A stretch of DNA of 64,000 nt from Cycas panzhihuaensis (GCA_023213395.1 CM041465.1:59279741-59343740); one strand, 5' to 3'; shown: positions 45,600 through 56,989, counted from the stretch's first letter. The notes: generated by a model not told the origin, from the letters alone. Program-made: numbers and translations.

Positions 45600-47160
45600 A
45601 TTCCCTTCAATTCCAGGAGTTTTGAGATATCTTTACATGGGACTATTTAGATATGAAGGGGATAGACCCTTCGATCGTTACCCAGAACCTCACCACTATC
45701 CCAGGCGCTCGCCCTGTGCATAAAAAGTAGTGCCCCCTTCACCCCAAGCTTTAAGCTACTATCAAAATTGAAGTTGAAAAACTCTTAAATTCAAGGTTGA
45801 TCACTTCCATCAACTACCTTAAGTAGGTGTCTAATATTGTGCCTGTTGCTAAAAAAAAAAGGATAATTTAGATATGTGTTGATTTCTGAGACATCAATAA
45901 TGCATGTCCCAAGGACAACTTCCCACTTCCCTTCATCGATCAGATCATTGATCGAACCACCAGTTTTGAAGTCATGTCCTTAATGGATGGTTTCTTCGAT
46001 TATAAACAAATTCAGATTTCTCCCAAAGATCATCATAAGACGACCTTCACTACCCCATGGGTTACCTTTGCTTATAAGGCGATGCCCTTTGGATTAAAGA
46101 ATACAGACGACACTTATCAAAGGGCAATGCAGTTCATTTTTCATAACCTTATCAGCAAATCTTTAGAGGTCTTCATAGATGATATGATGGGTCTCTCACG
46201 CAATATGCCCCATCATCCTTCTGATTTGCATGCCATCTTCACGTGATGCTACAAATACCGTGTGAGTCTCAACCCTCTTAAATGTGTGTTTGATGTGATA
46301 GCTAGCAAACTCCTTGGTTTCCTTATGTCAAAATAAGGGATCCAAATTGACTCCAACAAAGTCAAGGCCACCCTTGACATGCCACCTCCTAAAACCCAAC
46401 GACAAATTAAGTCGTTCTTAAATAGGCTTGGATTCCTTAGGTGTTTTTACGCAAATTTTGCCATAAATGCTAAATATCTTACTAATGTATTAAAGAAGGG
46501 AGCCATGTTCATTTAGTCTTCTAAGGCCCAACAAGCCTTCTAAGAACTCAAGGAAGCCCTCGCTTCTGCCTGGATGTTGGCTCTCCCTCTCTTTGACACG
46601 TTGTTTATTCTTTATACATTAGCTACTGATGAGTCCTTGGGCGCTATGTTAGCCCAGAAGGATGATTCAAGAATCGAGAGGGCCATTTAATTCATCAGTC
46701 GCACTCTCGTAGCTGCTGAACTTAACCATTCCCCCACCGAGAAGGAGTGTCTCTCCTTGGTACATGCAATTAAGAAGTTTAGGCACTACTTGCTTGGGAA
46801 TACTGCTCGGGTGATCATCCAATCTGATCCCCTATGATATTTACTCACTCAACCTAACATGACAGGTAAGACCAGAAAATGGGCCATCCACCTTTAGGAA
46901 TTTAACCTCCAAATTGTTAACAGGAAGTCAAAGAAGGGGATGGTAGTGGTTGAGCAACTCGTTGACACCCCCATCCTGAACCATTTTGACATTCTCATTC
47001 ATGATTCTCTCCCTAATGAGCCTATCCTAGCCATTCAGGATTCTCCTCTCCATTTATTTACTGATAGTGAGTGGTATGGGGACATTGTACACTGCCTTGA
47101 TCAGTAGTAGTATCACCCTAAAGCTAGCAACAAAGTTAGGTCTCATATTCGGGCTATTGT
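45600..47160 (+). pseudogene. Reverse transcriptase 1 and RNase H 1 of Tat A
   Basis: A full-length module. N-terminal RT: DIFTWDYLDMKGIDPSI, EKLLNSRLITSINYLK and VSNIVPVAKKK. Palm: CVDF-x-DINNACPKDNFPLP, MSLMDGFFDYKQIQI, MPFGLKNTDDTYQR and VFIDDMMGLS (catalytic D-D at about 46180). RNase H: TLATDESLGAML, PTEKECLSLVH, IQSDPL and QLVDTP, the four acidic positions present. Stops at 45871, 46245 and others. Ends at 47160, where a second RT begins. Confidence 0.9.
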
Positions 47161-48467
47161 AAAAAAAAAAAGGATAATTTAGATATGTGTTGATTTTGAA
47201 GACATCAACAATGCATGTCCCAAGGACAACTTCCCACTTCCCTTCATCAATCAGATCATTAATCGAATTGCCAATTTTAAAGTCATGTCCTTAATGGACG
47301 ATTTCTCTAGCTATAACTAAATTCAAATTTCTTCTGAAGACCGTCATAAGACGGCCTTCACTACCCCATGGGGTACCTTTTCTTATAAGGTGATGCCCTT
47401 TAGATTAAAGAATGCAGACACCACTTATTAAAGGGCAATGCAGTTTATTTTTCATGACCTTATCAATAAATCTTTAGAGGTCCTCATGGATGATATGATG
47501 GCTCTCTCACATATTAGAGCTGATCATCCTTCCAATTTGAGGGCCATCTTTATATGATGCTGCAGATACCATGTGAGCCTCAATCCTCTTAAATGTGTAT
47601 TTGCTATGACAGCTGGCAAACTCCTTGGTTTCCTTGTCTGAAAATAAAGGATCTAAATTGACCTCGACAAAGTCAAGGCCATCTTTGACATGCCACCTCT
47701 TAAAACCCAATAGTAGATTAAGTCATTCTTAGGTAGGCTTGGATTCCTTAGGTGATTTTTGGTAAATTTCACCATAAATGCCAAACCTCTTACTAACCTG
47801 TTAAAGAAGGGAGCCCCATTCATTTGGTCTTCTAAGGCCCAACAAGCCTTGGAAGAACTCAAGGAAGCCCTCACTTATGCCCTGACATTGGAGCCCCCTC
47901 TTTTTAACAGGCCGTTCATTCTTTATACCTCGATTACCGATGAGTCCTTGGGCACTATGTTAGCCCAGACAGATGATTCAGGAATCAAGAGGGCCATTTA
48001 TTTCATCAATTGCACTCTCGTGGCTCCTAAACTTAACTATTCCCCCACTGAGAAGGAGTGTCTCTCCTTGGTATATGCAACTAAGAAGTTTAGGCACTAC
48101 TTGCTTAGGAATACGAGTAAGGTGATCGTCCAATATGATCCCCTATGATATTTACTCACTTGACCTGACCTGATAGGTAGGATTGGAAAATAGGCCATCC
48201 TCCTCTAGGAATTTAACCTCTAAATTATTAACAAGAAGTCAAAGAAGGGGATGGTAGTGGCTAAGTAACTCACTGATACCCCCATCTTGAACCATTTTGA
48301 CATTCTCATTGATGATTCTCTCTCAGACGAGCCTATCCTGGCCATTCAAGATTCTCCTCCCCATTTGCTTACTGATAGTGAGTGGTATGGGGACATCATG
48401 CAATACCTCCCTCAGCAGCAGTATCGCCCCAAAGCTAGCAACAAAGTTAGGTCTTGTATTCAGGCTA
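47161..48467 (+). pseudogene. Reverse transcriptase 2 and RNase H 2 of Tat A (tandem duplicate)
   Basis: Starts with the same A-run and GGATAATTTAGATATGTG as 45851. It repeats RT from CVDF-x-DINNACPKDN through RNase H: MSLMDDFSSYN, MPFRLKNADTTY, VLMDDMMALS, SITDESLGTML, PTEKECLSLVY, VQYDPL and LTDTP. It lacks the N-terminal RT fingers. Offset to module 1 is 1311 bp, divisible by three. It reads on into integrase. The 129-codon stretch 47759-48148 is open. Sequence differs from module 1 at many positions (for example TYALTLEPPLFNRPF against ASAWMLALPLFDTLF). Confidence 0.9.
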
Positions 48468-49627
48468 CTGCAAGGAAGTACTTACTTATAGGTGAAGTAT
48501 TATACAAAAGATCCTTCGATGGGATCCTTCTTCGCTGCATTAACCCCAACAAAGTGAACTAAATACTCTGTGAATGTCACAATGGCATTTGCAGGGGCCA
48601 CTTTGGGGGCCAATCCATGGTCCAAAGGATCCTCCGTATGGGATATTACTGGCCATCCCTCTTTAAGGATGCCCATGCCTATGTTCTCGAGATGTCGTGA
48701 ATGCCGTGAGCATGCTAACATCACTCACTTGCCTTCTGAGGCTCTCCATCTCATAATATCTCTATGGCCCTTCTTTTAATAGGGGTTGGACCTTATTGGA
48801 GCCATATCCCTGTCCTCTTCATTGTAGCATAAGTTCGTCTTGGCTGCTATGGAGTACTTTACTAAATGGGTGAAAGTTGTTCCTTTAACCACTACTCCTG
48901 GTAAGATAATATCTACCTTCATCTACCAATATATCAACCGTTATTTCAGAGTTCTTGATGTCCTAATCATGGATAATGGGATTTCTTTTTGTAATAAGGA
49001 GATGGATGAGCTGTGCTAAAAATTCAACATTTCTCATAAGGCTTCCTCTCCCTATTATCCCTAGGCCAATGGCCAAGTCGAATCATTCAACATAACCCTC
49101 ATAAATATTTTAAAGAAAACTGTAGCCCAATCTCAAGGAGATTGGCATATCCATCTCTCTTCCGCTCTATGGGCATATTGCACGTCTATGTGCACGGCTA
49201 CAAGAATGACTCCTTTCTTCCTAGTCTATGGAATAGAAGCGGTTCTCCCATTGGAAGTGGAGATTCCTTCCTTACGAGTCTCTCTCTGAGATCTTGTCAA
49301 TGAGGAGTCTATCTACCAGGCTTGCCTCTTAGACCTCGAGGCCTTAGATGAGAAGTGCTTGACCACTTACCAAGTGAACCTTACTTCTAAGGCCAGGGCA
49401 TGAGGGACATATACTAAACACCTTCATTCATGCCCTTTACATCCCAGGAACTACGTCCTTAAGATGGAGTATCTCCATAACCACTTGACTAAATTCGAGC
49501 CCAAATGGGTTGGCCCCTTCGTCATCCTTGAGAGCCTCGGTAACGATGCTTATAGGATAGCAACCCTGGAGGGTCTCAAATTTGAGAAGGCCGTCAATAG
49601 GAAATTCCTGAAAAAGAATTATGTATG
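48468..49627 (+). pseudogene. Integrase of Tat A, broken
   Basis: ARKYLLIGEVLYKRS entry, zinc finger CHNGICRGHFGG with a frameshift before the C-x2-C (CRECREH). Core triad: Asp in GLDLIGA (about 48790), Asp in LIMDNGISF (about 48968), Glu in GQVESFN (about 49080). C-terminal domain KWVGPFVILESLGNDAYRIATLEG, ending FLKKNYV-stop at 49625-49627. Stops and frameshifts within. Confidence 0.9.
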
Positions 49628-50415
49628 ACTACTTCTTTCTTTACACTCTAAAATAAGCCTAAACTACCACTAGGCATGTCTCCATTCCCCCTAGTCATAG
49701 GTGGAATGGTAATTTAGGGCAGCCTCCTAGCTTCTTCTGGGTTCCTCCCACGGAAGCCCTTGTCCCCTTCTCTTTGGAGGCCCCATCCTCCTAATTGGGT
49801 ATGTTGTCCTTGTCACTTCTGAGCCTAGAAACATTCCCCAACTAGGATGGCATGTTGGAGCATCATCACTCTCCTTTTTATTAGTGCTTCCTTTGCATAT
49901 CCTGCTATGCTCCTATGTGGACATGTGTGCCTCCTTGATTCCTAGCCTCACATACACCTATCGTCGATGCTCTTGGTGATTGTGTGTATGCCCTTTGGGA
50001 GTGTGGCCTTGCATGAAAGGAAATGTGTGCAACTCAAATAAACCTCAAACACAAACCATATGATAATCGACTTAAAACATCATGATCTATAGCTCCTTGT
50101 TCATATGTGTAACCTCACACAATATACACACAAATATACATATAAAAGCAAATGCAACATCATCCATCATTATGTGTCATCATACATAGCATCATATATC
50201 AAATGGGGTACCAATGGCCTCGTCTATATACATAAAATCATAATGTGTCATATCATACAAATGGTATGGTATATCATCCATGGGAAGCCAAATCCTTGCA
50301 GGGAGGAGTATAATCATGTGGTGACATATGGTGACTCCCTGGAGGTCTAGTGCTTTCCCAAATCAAAACTGGTATCTCCTATTCTCTAATGCTATCCTAC
50401 TCCTAGGGTATCATC
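49628..50415. other. Tat A spacer after integrase
   Basis: No gene. AT-rich with CATA/TATACA repeats near 50105-50280, conserved in Tat B at 62601-63390. Confidence 0.6.
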
Positions 50416-52984
50416 TCATGGTCTATGTGATCCCTCTCCTAGGGACCACATGCCTCCCAGACTCCTCCTGTACCTCTGGTAGCTCCCTGCTTCGGTCCCC
50501 TTATCCTGAGGCCTCCTCAGGGTCGTCGCCACTGTATGAGTATGAGTCCTGCTCTGTGATGACCTTGACATCATCTGGTCTACCACCTAATCATATCAAG
50601 CCTGGATATGATCCCTCTCCCTCTCTATCCTCCGGAGCATCTCCTCCACCCCTCAGAGCTACTGCTCGAGCACCGTTACCCTGATGTGACCCTCTACATC
50701 ACCACCTACTCCTCCTTGGGCCTTTAGTGCTTGGACCCAGCCTTGTAGAACATCTCTCTCTGCTATGGTCCTGTCTAGCTTGCCCTGTAGCTGCCCTACT
50801 CATGCCTTGTGCTCCTGTGACTCCACTACCCACATATCTCTGACCCTGATTAATGGGATGAATGCTGCCATATAGGCCCCTACCAACCGTGGCTCCTCTC
50901 TTGCTTGGATGGGAGGTTGCCCCTTCGCGTAGGCCTAGGGAAACATCTTTTGGACTATCGCCTTGACCAAACTCCTAATATTCACTGCTCCTGTAAAATC
51001 TAACATGCCATATGTTAGTATATATATCCGTACATACACCAAACAAACTAAACAAAACAAAGCAACTAGATATCTAGTGATCGAAAGGTGACAGGAAAAG
51101 GTAGCATCTCACCTGATGGGACTATCGGCTCCCCAACTCAGATGATCACCTCCTCCTCAGGTCCTCCTCCCATCGCTGGTACCTCCTCCTCCTCCAGTAC
51201 CACCTCATCGATCACTTGGCCCACCGAGGCACCTCTGACCTCCTCCATTTATGTTGTTGCTGCCCAGGCTCTCCCCACTATCCTCAACCTCTAGACTGGT
51301 GTCTAGGGTGCTCCACTGCTCCCTGCAGTCCCTGAAGGACCTGCCTCTCCTCTTGTAGCTCTAGATGGTCCTGTCTCTCCTCCTACGGTCCTTAATGGAC
51401 CTGCCTCTCCACCTTTTACTGCTAATAGGTTGGCCCCATCACCTTCATCATCATAATCTCCATCGCCATGGGTACCTCCTGCTCCTCCTACCTTGTCATT
51501 ACTATCCCACCTCACCCCTCTATATAGATCCACTATATAGTCTCCCATGGTGAGGAGGTCTAGTGATGTCGCCTCCACTGAGTGTCAGACATGTGCCTGG
51601 TCCTTCATTCCCCTAAACCAAGTCTACCACTTGTGGACCATGAGAGCCTATGCTGAGATCATATGTGGTCCTCCTACTAGTGCCACTGCCCTAAAATGAT
51701 CCAAGAACCAATACTACAATAACATGCTATATGATAATCCTCCTCTTCCATCCGCCCTAATGGCATCCAGCTGGGTGATCAAGTTTGCCGCTATCAGTGT
51801 AGCCCAATCTAACCTCTCCCTGGCCTCCCATCTCCTCATAGTGTCCATCCACCCGTCGGGTATATCCCTATAATTCTATTTCCAGGATATCTGGAATAGA
51901 ATGCACAACGTAATCAACTTCCTTACCCGAGGAATCCTAGACATAATCATACTCTACACAGGAATGCCTCTCCTCTCCTACTGGTCTTGACTTGTAAAGT
52001 AGGTTGATGCCTCCCTGTGTTCCAGGTCATTGTTAGGTAATACCCCTAGCGATGATGGTGATCCTACTATTGGTACCCCTAGGATCCTCCAGATGTCTCC
52101 TCGCGTGATTGTGACATCTCCCGCTTGGGGGAGGTGGAATACATGCTTCCATTGATCCCAGTGTGAGACTATATCCACTAGGAGGCACTAATCAGACATA
52201 TACTATGGTGTCCAGATGGCCTTTAGTAGGCCACATCTCCCCAACACTCACCTGTCCCCATGGGACATCATCTTAATAAAACTAAGCATGACCACCCCTA
52301 TGTTCTCGCGGTTGTCCACCATAATAACCGCCTGCAAAACACCCCAAAAATCAGTCAAAACTCATCTAAACATGTCTGCCTACCTTCAGGACTACCCCTC
52401 ACTCCCTCCTAGTTGAGGTCTAGCACTCCTGCAGGCCATTCTTTGTGTTTTCAATTATTTACCTCTGCACCACACTAAACTCTGTAGTACCACAGAGTTT
52501 AGCATATGGCCCCGCTTTATTTTTAGCACAAACTCAATGGCCCTATGGTAAAGTTCATAGCACTATGATCTTTATCGTAAGGCCAGTAATACCCCCACAT
52601 TAAGGGGGGTTTTCCACCCAAAAAACTAAAATCTTTTTGCCCAAGTGGGACATGCTCATGCCCACTAGGGCTAGGGCTACCTAATGCCCAAATCCTCCCT
52701 CTTGTTAGGGCCAATTCAAACTCCAAGAAATTGCCATTTTCCTATAAGGGGACAAAACTATACTAAAAAGTGCTAAAAAGTCATTAAACGTAAATGATAA
52801 GATGGGTTAGGAAAGGGATGATCCACTCACTGGATCTGGCCTCACTACTGCCATCTCGTCTTCCTGATCTCGCTAGCTGTCTCTGTGTCCTGATCCGATG
52901 GTCTGATCTCTCTTTATGTGTCTCTGAAGACAGGTGGTGCTCTACTGTATAAGGAGAAGGGCTTTGAATCGATCGTAAGCCCAT
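50416..52984 (-). pseudogene. Antisense PMD-like gene in Tat A
   Basis: Runs opposite to pol with its own TATA box. Proposed exons on the minus strand: 52984-52831 (donor GTGAGT), 52331-51113 and 50990-50416, joined by GT...AG introns. The middle exon holds LLVDIVSHWDQWKHVFHLP, GDVTITRGDIWRILGVPI and a later YWFLDHFRAVALVGGPH, which I recognise as the plant mobile domain pattern (W-x-T-x-TFHLP...T..D...LLG.P). A Gly/Glu-rich linker follows, then a helical coiled-coil-like tail (VGQLQGKLDRTIAERDVLQGW). Stops such as TGA for Arg and TAG for Gln break the PMD exon. Exon borders are inferred. Confidence 0.6.
50991..51112 (-). other. Putative intron of the antisense gene
   Basis: Minus strand: CATCAG|GTGAGA donor and ATTTTACAG|GAG acceptor, 122 bp. 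The same arrangement exists in T0 at 21694-21885. The acceptor sequence recurs in Tat B near 63963. Confidence 0.6.
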
Positions 52985-53014
52985 GAAAATGAATCCCATT
53001 TTCATCGAGTTTTC

Positions 53015-53022
53015 CTTATATA
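53015..53022 (-). promoter_or_regulatory. TATA box of the antisense gene
   Basis: Minus strand reads CCTATATAAGG, a strong plant-type TATA element about 30 bp upstream of the ATG at 52984. Confidence 0.55.
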
Positions 53023-53559
53023 GGCAGGGACCCTGACATGCACTTCCTATGTTTCTCTAGTCACGACAGCCCTTGGGACCATCGCTCTCCCCTGATCACC
53101 TTTACCTTCGGGATCTATCTCCTATTTTGCCTTTGTGGCTCTCTTTTCTCCTTACCCTTTAGGTGTATTTATGGTGCCCCCCTCCTTGGCCCTAAAAGGC
53201 CCCTTCTATCTTATTTTACGTGCCACCTCCATATATACTTGACTTTATACTCATTTAACTTATTTCACCATCCTGAACCCATTTTTGCTGCTTGTTCACG
53301 CCTCTAGGGCTCCCAAAGGAAGCATCCCCTCACTTGGGACCATGCGTCAGTTCCTTAAGCAAGCTTTGGCACCTTTAGAGGGGCCTATTCACTATTGGTT
53401 CATTCCTATCTACCAAATAGTCTTCTTCACCCTTGGGTAGTCTCATCTCTATGTCTTCCTACCCTTCACGACCTTTGTTGATAGCCACTTGATCGTGCCC
53501 TATGACTGTTTCACATCACCGAGTTCTTTTGATCCATTGATCTTATCAGCATTTTCTCC
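53023..53559. other. Tat A spacer before the additional RNase H
   Basis: No convincing gene on either strand; CT-rich ORFs only. Confidence 0.5.
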
Positions 53560-54007
53560 GCCAAGACCTCCACTCCCTTTTTCATGGCATTACTCATCTT
53601 TATCGATGGTAGAAGCCATGGTAACCGAGGCCCTTCCACTGCCACGTGGATTTTTTATGACCCTTCTAGACACAACTTTATGCATTCTGGGATCTTCCTT
53701 CCTGAGGCCACCAATAATGAAGCTAAGTACACAGCTATTATTGTGGCCCTCACTGATGTGCTTCGGTTCCACTATGGACCCATCATTCTCCTCTACGACT
53801 CTTAGGTTGTGGTGTCCCATCTCACCTAGGTTTATCAAGTACAGTGCCCACGACTAAGAGCCCTCACCTTGACCCCCAGATCCTTGTTAGCTTGTTTTTT
53901 TATCTATTGATATCCGACACATTCCTCAGACTCTCAACATCAAGGTAGATAGCATGGTTCATCTCATCCTTGAGTATTGCCTCCCTCTCCTTAGTAACCC
54001 ACCTTGA
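53560..54007 (+). pseudogene. Additional RNase H (Tat type) of Tat A
   Basis: A second-type RNase H far downstream of integrase: FIDGRSHGNRGPSTATWIFYD (catalytic Asp 53605-53607), LPEATNNEAKY (Glu 53719-53721), LLYDS-x-VVV (Asp 53797-53799), then after a frameshift RHIPQTLNIKVDSMVHLIL (Asp 53948-53950) and a stop at 54005-54007. All four acidic residues are kept. Extra archaeal-like RNase H domains are known in Tat elements. It makes the third RNase H of this element. Confidence 0.82.
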
Positions 54008-54422
54008 GAGACTTGTCTGGTCACCCAAGTGCCCAAGTCTTGGGTCATCTTATCTTTCACATCGTGATCCATTCGCACCTCTAAAAATCAACCGTTAATG
54101 AGGCTAAACTATGGCAACCACCAGGTTTATTTTCCTTACTCTACTCTTAGCATCTCTCTTAGCATATAACTCCCACTGGTGTTAACTTACCTTCTGTGCA
54201 TAGCACCTTATTCATGACATCTGTCTAATCTTATGTGTGGTCATCACCACCCTTCCATTATACTCTTACGATGGGGGCATCCCCCTCATTTGCTATCATT
54301 GCCTGTTGTCTATATGATGACACATAGGCAGCCCCTATGTTGTCTCACCCTTGCCTCTACACCTACGTGTTCCACCATGACACTCATTGTCTCCCTTGCC
54401 TTGCACCATTGTTATGTTTATT

Positions 54423-54494
<72 letters not shown>

Positions 54495-54568
54495 ACTAAC
54501 ATTGTGTTGCTAGCATTCACCATCGTATTATGCCTCTGAGATGTGAGGCTCTACTACCAAGGGGGAAG
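54008..54568 (+). other. 3' untranslated region of Tat A
   Basis: Holds an AATGAG...TAAACTA motif (54092) and ends in a polypurine tract AAGGGGGAAG (54559-54568) directly before the LTR. Confidence 0.7.
54425..54491. repeat. (TA)n microsatellite
   Basis: About 33 uninterrupted TA units in the Tat A 3' region. Confidence 0.97.
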
Positions 54569-55953
54569 TGTTTCCCACCTATTAGAAATAGGTTCTTAGT
54601 AAGTTAACTCAGGTAAGTATAGGTATACTTATATCCTTTGCCTTTGCTACATTTCTAAAAAGGTAAACTGAAGTGTCCTTTTATTGCATGACTGATTGAT
54701 ATATTTGAGTGATCATCTTACATCCACTGCTTGATCATATTGCTTGACATTCTTTCAGCATATGACGATTTGTGGGACATGCATTCCCATGGCACTCCAC
54801 AAGCCTCCTATGCACCTCCATGTTGTCTTAAGCGTCACTTAGCCCATGTGATCTGTTCATACCCACTTTACCACATCATAGCTCTTGGCGCCCTACTAGG
54901 TATGATTGGTGTATTCCTATCCATTTATCAACTTCCTGGGAATCCTACCTCGCTAGTACTCCATTTGGTTTAGGTCATCCTCTCCATATGACTGTCCCCA
55001 GCCACCTAGATAGAGGGCGAGCCCCTCCTAGGCTTGGGGTACCCTCCTAGGTACCTTTTCTTCTCTCAGTTTTGCTTTTGTCACCACACTGTGGAAAATG
55101 TCATGGTATTGCGGTAAACTTCATGGTACTGCGAAGTTTTCCATGGGGTGACTATCATAAAATATTTTTTCTAATATGCCATGGTAAATTTCACTTTTTT
55201 CGTGAAATTGCCATGTGGATTAGTCATCCCTTGAGTCCTAGCCTAACCCTAATTATCCAATTAAGCTAGGGTTAGGTATAAAACCCAAAAAGACTTTATT
55301 TTCCCTCCTCTTCTTCCATCTATTCTCCTCTTTTCTCCTACTTTCACAAGTAGTTTTCTATAGGAACACCCTACAACATCTGAGATACCTATATCTCACC
55401 CTGAGATCTGCCTTCTCCAACTCATATCCATGGTAGTAGGCTTAAGAACAAGCTTCTCCAATCAAGGATACACTCCAAGTCTCACCTCCATGTGTGATCA
55501 TCAAGTTTTATCAAGATTCTCTTCAGGTTTCATAGCCCTTGTAGGGATCCCCCTATAAGCACCACATATCTATCCTTTTCTACCATTTTCTCAGGTAGAC
55601 TTACCACTAATCTAGCCTCAATAGGTACCACCTTATGTTTATTTTATTTTATTCCTTTTAGATTCCCTTAAAGAGATTGCATTACTTCGTATACCTTTCA
55701 TTTTACAGCTTTCCAGTATATACAAGAGGCATCCCCTATATTCTTCTATTTTTGTCCATATTACCTTCCTTCTTTCTCCTAGTTTCTCTAAGGAGGCTGT
55801 GAGGAGAGGTCCTTAAAGAGTGAGAGAAAGGAGCCAAGGTGTGTTTCACACCCACTAGGCCTGCTCCTCAAGGGTAACCCCCTTCTCCTCTTTTCCTCTA
55901 TTTCTCTTGTAACTTTCTTGTGCTACCAGGGAGCTCTCGGAAGAAGACCATTG
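54569..55953 (+). repeat. Shared LTR between Tat A and Tat B
   Basis: 3' LTR of A and 5' LTR of B. TATAAAA at 55277-55283. Homologous to 37847-39242. Confidence 0.78.
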
Positions 55954-56690
55954 CTGGTATTAGTGTATGCAACCCCTTACTGTGCTGGTTCTAAGCCTAA
56001 GTGCCTCACTTGGGAAGAGTTTCCAACCATGAGTTGTGTCACATATCAACTTTGGGTTTTGGCTTGGTCAAAGTTACAAAACGCTGCACATTGCAATATT
56101 TGTAACATAGATAGTATTTGCAAACCCTATGATATCTATTTCTCCCATTGTTTACTACCATTAGGCTATCCCAATTTACTGCTCTTGTGCTTAGAGGTAG
56201 CTTGGAGGTGTGTACATTAGAGGACTAGCCATTCCAAGGCTAATCATCCATATCCTTTGTCTTGTATTGCTTGTATTAAGGAGATTAGAAGTTGTTCCTT
56301 AGTTGGAAATTTACTTGATTTAAAGTGTTATGCTTACAACATTCTTAGCATTTCGCATCTACGTATATATATATTTGTTTGGCACTCTAGTAGCCCCTTG
56401 GATAAGGGTAGATAACCTTTGCGATTGTAAGCTTCACCATGTCACTCACAGAGAAGGAAGAACCGCTTCAATCTAGGTATGTCTCTTACCCTTCCTTTCC
56501 TTGGTCATTTCTGCTTCTAGCATAGTCTTTTCTTTTACCTTTCTTGCCTTTTCTTTTCAATTCGAGGAAGGTAAGGGAGCCCCAATGCCATTGCTCTATA
56601 CTGCCCATGCATTGGGAGAAGGAAAGGGACAAGTAATCATGGCATAAGATAGCATCCTTATTTTAGCCACATAACTTTCTAGGTACACCG
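55954..56690 (+). other. Leader of Tat B
   Basis: Matches 39243-39978 of Tat A; no gene. Confidence 0.75.
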
Positions 56691-56989
56691 CCCTCTTCAC
56701 TAACACCTCGAGGTTTTGGTGTAATGGTTTGTTACAAGTGGTATCAGAGCCAAGACCCGGGTTCAAATCCCGTCGGGGCAACACCGCTTATGGGGGCACT
56801 GGGGTGACATACCAAACATCGCCAATGCGTAAAATGCCATCGTAGTCGAGGCCTGTAGGGCGCATGAATACCAGTGAAAGTGGGGCTAGGCGGGGCTAGC
56901 CTGTTTGAACCTGGGGGGAGGTAATGGTCTACTTGGTGGGGGGCCCTCTTCACTAATACCTTAAGGTTTTGGTGTAATAGTTCATTACA
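56691..56989 (+). mobile_element. TRIM-like element in Tat B, left LTR truncated to 46 bp
   Basis: The last 46 bp of a direct-orientation LTR (56691-56736), PBS TGGTATCAGAGCC (56739-56751, exact 13-base match to the tRNA-iMet complement), T-arm-like block, G-rich purine tract and the complete right LTR (56805-56989, 185 bp). The right flank TGGTGCCTCTTC equals that in Tat A. Confidence 0.82.

Larger units (their letters stand above)
37847..55953 (+). mobile_element. Tat-type Ty3/gypsy element Tat A, about 18 kb
   Basis: LTR (37847-39242), leader, gag, TRIM insertion, protease, RT1-RNaseH1, RT2-RNaseH2, integrase, antisense PMD-like gene, additional RNase H and second LTR (54569-55953). RT-before-integrase order and the extra RNase H support the Tat lineage of Ty3/gypsy. 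The interior is about 15.3 kb, unusually long. All ORFs are broken. The 3' LTR is directly followed by a second copy of the interior (Tat B), so I cannot verify a target duplication; the left flank is TCTTT. Confidence 0.88.

Noticed and set aside
50105-50684. Plus-strand ORFs repeated at 63079-63658.
   Set aside because: They are the complementary strand of the antisense gene and its 3' region; conservation follows from copy homology.
56730-56790. Possible tRNA gene from GGTTCAAATCC and tRNA-like flanks.
   Set aside because: No D-arm, anticodon arm or acceptor pairing; explained as PBS plus copied tRNA-like segment.
56596-56953. Minus-strand ORFs across the TRIM (for example one beginning MLPRRDLNPGLGSD) look like annotated plant proteins.
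   Set aside because: They are reverse readings of the PBS and LTR of the TRIM, a common source of spurious predicted proteins.
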